Source of the DNA: a virus
Direction: 5' to 3' (one strand)
Virus record (IMG/VR): IMGVR_UViG_3300042475_004124
Coordinates: 46,102-110,101 of that record
Length of the DNA: 64,000 bases
Part shown: positions 60,611 to 64,000 of the stretch, piece by piece
Layout: each line of letters begins with the position of its first letter
Position numbering within the stretch: the stretch's first letter is position 1
The notes under the pieces: generated by a model
Databases searched by the model: none
The model's input: the letters and a program-made list of their open reading frames with translations, nothing else
What the model was told of the DNA's origin: nothing
Program-made: the position numbers and the translations under genes

Positions 60611-62059
60611 ATGAAGTACTACATAACTCTCGAACAGAACTTTGTAGACGTTCGCCTATTCAATCAAAATGCCTCAAACAGCGGCACAGTCATACCAAAG
60701 AACTTTTATGCGCAGCCAGAGCCTTTCTTCCTGGGCAACCTGCTGCATGTGCCTTTGGTGATGGGGCTTAATCAAGGCGGAGGCGTACTGGGCTTCGTCA
60801 AGGCCAAGGTTGCCAATACTCTCAGTCTTGGAGACAATCAGATTCGGATTATCCTTGGCGCTGAAGATTTGAAGCAGGCAGGCGTACGGCTCTCTGCCCA
60901 AAGCCTGAAGATGCTCAAGACGCTCAGGGCCAACAACAAGGCGTTCGAGCAGGACTACAACTGGAGCTCTCGTGGCTTCAAGTGCAAGGCGGAGGAAGCC
61001 GTTAAGTGCCTGGCCTTCAAGTATTTGGAGTTTGCCGACGACCGAGCCTTCCTGGACCACCTCACAGCTCAGGAATATTCTCTACACGCCAGGGTTGTCG
61101 ACAAGCGTAATCAGATGACCGCCGTGTATGCCGAAGTATTTCAGTACTTTCAGACGAGTGAAAAAAGTCATTGGGCTCAAAGAAATCTCGGCAACAGACT
61201 GAGTTACGGCATCGTCCGCACCATGCAGCCAGTGGACGAGAACTGCACGATCAAATGGCGCAAGCCCAGCAAGAACAGCAAGTGGCCGTATACTTTGGAT
61301 CACCACTGGTTCTCCTGCCAGGAATCTCCTGTAGCCATGGCACACCACACCATGGCTGCGTTGATGAGCAAGGACGGAGGTAGAAACAGAGATCAGCTGA
61401 TGCTCAATCTGCCTATATTCCAGAATATCCGCAGCCTGGAGACCTGCAGAAAACTACTGGAGCACTTCTTCGTCAATCTAAAGCAGACGCTACAGCCTCA
61501 TAGCTCGATGTTCGGACACTACTGCTCCATGCTTAACGACTTCGAGTGGCCGACTACTCGGTATTCTCACAAGCGCCTAAGTCCAGAAATGTTTCCGGTA
61601 AAAGCAGCATTGGCCCTCGGAGTATTACCGACATTTGATGAATCAGGAACGTTCCAAAAATTCGTACCAGTTAATGGAACTTTGCACGCCAATGAAAAGA
61701 CGATCTATATCGAGATGTCGTCTAACTTCTTGTCGGATCGTAGACCTGAGCAAGCGTTGCTGCTACTGTACAGTGTTGGGCTAATTTCTCTAGAAGACTT
61801 GGAAAAAGTCCTTGGTCCGGTGTCTCAGAATGAAGAGTCTTTGAAGGACAGCCTGGACAAGATTCAGTTGCAAATGAGCAGAAATGTCGTATGCTGCCTA
61901 CCGTTGGATGCAGCTAATCAAACAGTGGGTAAGATGTTGGCTAAGTACGGCATCTCTCAGGATTCGATTAGCTCCAGCAGCAAGGACTTGGCAGCTATAG
62001 ATCCGGACGATCTGGAAACTGCCATTAACGACACCGCAGAAGATTGCATAACCATCTGA
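60611..62059 (+). CDS. Large hypothetical protein
   Basis: 482 residues, ATG a few bases after the terminator; no strong ribosome binding site is seen. It is a soluble alpha/beta protein with a basic middle region (KWRKPSKNSKW) and an acidic tail (DPDDLETAINDTAEDC). No known family. As the first gene after the MoxR/VWA unit it may be read from its own promoter. Function unknown. Confidence 0.55.
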   Translation: MKYYITLEQNFVDVRLFNQNASNSGTVIPKNFYAQPEPFFLGNLLHVPLVMGLNQGGGVLGFVKAKVANTLSLGDNQIRIILGAEDLKQAGVRLSAQSLKMLKTLRANNKAFEQDYNWSSRGFKCKAEEAVKCLAFKYLEFADDRAFLDHLTAQEYSLHARVVDKRNQMTAVYAEVFQYFQTSEKSHWAQRNLGNRLSYGIVRTMQPVDENCTIKWRKPSKNSKWPYTLDHHWFSCQESPVAMAHHTMAALMSKDGGRNRDQLMLNLPIFQNIRSLETCRKLLEHFFVNLKQTLQPHSSMFGHYCSMLNDFEWPTTRYSHKRLSPEMFPVKAALALGVLPTFDESGTFQKFVPVNGTLHANEKTIYIEMSSNFLSDRRPEQALLLLYSVGLISLEDLEKVLGPVSQNEESLKDSLDKIQLQMSRNVVCCLPLDAANQTVGKMLAKYGISQDSISSSSKDLAAIDPDDLETAINDTAEDCITI

Positions 62060-62065
62060 CCGTCA

Positions 62066-62722
62066 ATGAGCAGCAACTCCCCCAGACCTAATACTAGTAA
62101 ACCCCTAGGCCTAAAAGTGGCTAAGGGTCCAGGTGCGCCTAAGCAGGCAAACCAAGTAACTAATAATAGTGATGGCTGGGCTGCAGTTGCCAACATTCCT
62201 GTTCCTCCTTCCTCTGAAAGTCGAGACTTTAAAAAGCCTTTGGGTTTAAGCCCAGTGCTAGTAAATGGAGCGAAGGTGCCTGCTCAAACAGACCCTGAGA
62301 CGTCTATTGAGCCTGCAGTACGACAGGAGCCTGCTAAGACGGAACATCCTAAGAAGGACCTTGGGGGGCAACCTGCCCCCCAAGGCCTTTCTTTTACCCC
62401 TCAAACGGCTGCAGTAAAAGTAGTCGAGCTCGATTGGTATGGGGCTAAGCTGGTACTTAACTGTTTAAATGTTATTTATCAACCTGCAAATTTAGCCAGA
62501 GGCGGGCAGAAATGGCTAATGCTGGAAATGCCTTTAGACCCTCAAACGAGTAGACCGCCGTGGACTCCACCCGTCGCGGAACTACAACAAGATGGTAGAA
62601 TATCCGTGCCTGAGTTCAAGTGTATTGTCGAAGGCGAAGAGCTGCTATGCCAGATCCTGAACATAGAGCTCTACGATAGAGTTCAGAAAAAGTATGTGGT
62701 AGTCTTTAGAGTGCTTAATTAA
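62066..62722 (+). CDS. Hypothetical protein with disordered N terminus and intragenic hairpin
   Basis: 218 residues. Residues 1-110 are Pro/Lys/Ser-rich and probably disordered; residues 115-218 form a compact beta-rich domain. A very strong hairpin (62355-62389) lies at the border between the two parts, followed by a T-rich stretch. It may separate expression of the two halves or stall ribosomes. Function unknown. Confidence 0.5.
   Translation: MSSNSPRPNTSKPLGLKVAKGPGAPKQANQVTNNSDGWAAVANIPVPPSSESRDFKKPLGLSPVLVNGAKVPAQTDPETSIEPAVRQEPAKTEHPKKDLGGQPAPQGLSFTPQTAAVKVVELDWYGAKLVLNCLNVIYQPANLARGGQKWLMLEMPLDPQTSRPPWTPPVAELQQDGRISVPEFKCIVEGEELLCQILNIELYDRVQKKYVVVFRVLN
62352..62389 (+). repeat. Long perfect hairpin inside a coding region
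   Basis: CCTTGGGGGGCA (62359-62370) pairs perfectly with TGCCCCCCAAGG (62374-62385) over ACC. The stem is extended by AAGG (62354-62357) with CCTT (62386-62389) around one bulged A. CTTTTACCC follows, so it resembles an intragenic terminator. Confidence 0.8.
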
Positions 62723-62801
62723 AACAACATTAGACGCTAAAAAATCTACCGCATAAATTAAATCGTTTGTTTAAAATCTCAAATAACTTTCTTTAAATAC
62801 T

Positions 62802-62972
62802 ATGTCAGAATCCGAATTCATCAAAAAAGGCGTTGTGGAGCGCGAGACCGAAGCGCAACCAGTGAAAACTGCCTCTGACGAAGTTTTTGAAAAAGTCAGA
62901 GCATGTACTCCCACTTGTCGCTGTAATTGTAAGGCAAAGCAAAAAGGAGCTGCTAATGAAGATAGTAAATAA
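62802..62972 (+). CDS. Small cysteine-containing protein, 56 residues
   Basis: ATG at 62802 in the noncoding-to-portal transition, stop TAA 62970-62972. The second half contains CTPTCRCNC, a compact metal-binding or disulphide motif, surrounded by charged residues. It overlaps the ankyrin gene by 17 bases. Upstream 79 bases (62723-62801) are AT-rich and probably hold the promoter. Function unknown. Confidence 0.5.
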   Translation: MSESEFIKKGVVERETEAQPVKTASDEVFEKVRACTPTCRCNCKAKQKGAANEDSK

Positions 62973-63294
62973 CATTCAAGAGGCAATTCCGGTATTGGTA
63001 GTATCTGTGATGAACAGCGATCTACCGATGGTCAATGCCTTGTTGGATAAGTTTCCAAAGCTAATTGAGTTGCGGGATAAGAGGGGTCGCACTCTTCTTA
63101 TGATGGCTGCGTACCTTGGCGACCCCAGCATCATTAACTACCTGGTATCCTTCTTCATCATCGCCAACCCCAAACTAGATCCTAACGTAGAGGATGAAGA
63201 CGGGCTAAATGCCCATGACTGGGCGGTACTGGGTGGCAATGAATTCGGCCGCAGTCTATTGATGAAGGTCATGGACTCAGAGGATGAACAGTAA
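62956..63294 (+). CDS. Ankyrin-repeat protein
   Basis: 112 residues with start at ATG 62956, AGGAG six bases upstream. Two to three ankyrin units are visible: one ending ELRDKRGRTLLMMAAYLGD and one ending DEDGLNAHDWAVLGGNEFG, with the helix pairs between them. Ankyrin proteins bind other proteins. It begins MKIVNNIQ, similar to the MIKVANNIQ start of a virion-region protein. It overlaps the probable portal gene by one base and may be an assembly or host-modulating factor. Confidence 0.75.
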   Translation: MKIVNNIQEAIPVLVVSVMNSDLPMVNALLDKFPKLIELRDKRGRTLLMMAAYLGDPSIINYLVSFFIIANPKLDPNVEDEDGLNAHDWAVLGGNEFGRSLLMKVMDSEDEQ

Positions 63295-64000
63295 TGCCTG
63301 ATTTTTCGTCGTCGTCCGTTCAAATGTCTGGAAGAAGGCAGCTAGCGCATGCCGAGCATGCTCCTAGCCCGTTTTTGGACTACGCATCTCTGCACCTGCC
63401 TACCAATCTAAACGAGGCATTTGAGATTGCGGAAACCATGTACTACAGCAACCGTACTTTTGCGCAAGCTGTAGAGTATGTGGTCAGCTACTTCACAGGC
63501 ACGGACATAAACATTGTTTCGGATGACGAGGAAAAGGCCAATCAGTACAAGAAGTTTTTAGTTGAAAAACTGGACTTGAAGACGTTGCTGTTCATGATAG
63601 GCCGAGACGTAAAGGTCTACGGAAACAGCTGCGTATCCGTCCTGGCGCCTTTCAAGAGATTCCTTACTTGCAATAGTTGCGGTGCCAGCAGACCGATTCA
63701 AACCCTGGATTACAAGTTTACCATCAACCACGGGTTTAATTTCCAGTGCCCAAGCTGCGGCAAGAACAGCAGCTGCATGAATCCGGACGATCGGCCTACG
63801 CTACAGGAGAACGAGATCTACATCAAGCGCTGGCCAATCAAGCAGATGCGCATTGTAGCTCACCAGTACGGCGGAAAGCCAGACTATTTCTACGAAGTGC
63901 CTCCGCAAGACGTACAGCAGATACAGGCAGGAAACAAGAAGTACCTGGAGAGCGTACCTTGGGGCCTAGTGCAATCTGTGCGTTCAGGAACGTTGTTTCA
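63294..64000 (+). CDS. Probable portal protein, 3' truncated by window edge
   Basis: The visible 235 residues begin MPDFSSSSVQ, with TAATG overlap. The phrase MYYSNRTFAQAVEYVV, then IGRDVKVYGNSCVSV and PFKRFLTCNSC with a second CPSC, matches the layout of portal proteins of large phages with a zinc insertion. Portals form the dodecameric ring through which TerL packs DNA. The identity is probable, not certain, as the C-terminal half is outside the window. Confidence 0.65.
   Translation, partial: MPDFSSSSVQMSGRRQLAHAEHAPSPFLDYASLHLPTNLNEAFEIAETMYYSNRTFAQAVEYVVSYFTGTDINIVSDDEEKANQYKKFLVEKLDLKTLLFMIGRDVKVYGNSCVSVLAPFKRFLTCNSCGASRPIQTLDYKFTINHGFNFQCPSCGKNSSCMNPDDRPTLQENEIYIKRWPIKQMRIVAHQYGGKPDYFYEVPPQDVQQIQAGNKKYLESVPWGLVQSVRSGTLF

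Noticed and set aside
1-64000. tRNA genes or a CRISPR array
   Set aside because: I saw no cloverleaf with a T-loop in noncoding DNA and no regularly spaced direct repeats.

Overview
The window is a continuous piece of a large tailed double-stranded DNA phage genome (Caudoviricetes type). The clearest evidence is a terminase large subunit (22042-23967, minus strand), a probable portal protein cut by the right edge (63294 onward), a full phage replisome and recombination set, and a long series of virion-surface-like proteins. Gene density is close to complete. Most neighbours overlap by ATGA, TAATG or TGATG junctions, AGGAG-type ribosome binding sites are common, and no gene-free stretch exceeds 300 bases. 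I saw no tRNA, rRNA, CRISPR array, integrase or insertion sequence. The host cannot be named from the sequence. Neither a lysin nor a major capsid protein is visible, so the genome extends well beyond the window.

Layout: 1-12.9 kb (plus) holds virion or adsorption proteins, including five tandem modular paralogues (3565-9735) and a protein with about 43 cysteines in 343 residues (11828-12859). 12.9-15.1 kb holds a probable glycosyltransferase, a small HExxH protein and small proteins. It ends in a structured RNA element and a bidirectional terminator (15201-15228). 15.3-19.2 kb (minus) holds four to five virion-type genes with glycine-zipper membrane segments and a shared MIKVA-type start. 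19.2-21.8 kb (plus) is an 890-residue zinc-ribbon primase/helicase-like protein. A 217-base structured noncoding island (21825-22041) lies between it and the convergent terminase gene.

24-44 kb (plus) is the DNA metabolism region: SbcD/SbcC-like nuclease pair, HTH protein, SF2 helicase, DnaB-like helicase, primase, ClpS-like adaptor, UDG-like/PolA fusion, UvsX-type recombinase, dATP/dGTP diphosphohydrolase-like protein, ThyX and an E1/ThiF-like protein. 44.4-47 kb is an isolated tail-fibre-like gene with its own terminator and promoter-like sequence upstream. 47-50.5 kb holds a Rep-like zinc protein and a class II ribonucleotide reductase. 50.5-57.5 kb holds a lipoprotein, a GroES-like co-chaperonin, a RuvC-like nuclease and many unknown proteins. 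57.6-60.6 kb, bounded by strong terminators, is a compact unit of an HTH-like protein, a small protein, a MoxR ATPase and a VWA/HExxH protein. 60.6-64 kb leads through unknown proteins and an ankyrin-repeat protein into the portal gene.

Together the genes describe a phage that makes its own nucleotides (class II RNR, ThyX), replicates with its own helicase, primase, polymerase and recombinase, supplies chaperone functions (GroES, MoxR/VWA, ClpS), and carries a complex host-contact surface. The most unusual sequence-level signals are regulatory. They are a 17-bp perfect hairpin with a start codon in its loop (50862-50905), a spaced motif GTTAANATA-N12-TTCGC occurring three times in noncoding DNA, several long perfect hairpins inside coding regions, and two head-to-head gene pairs whose start codons overlap.
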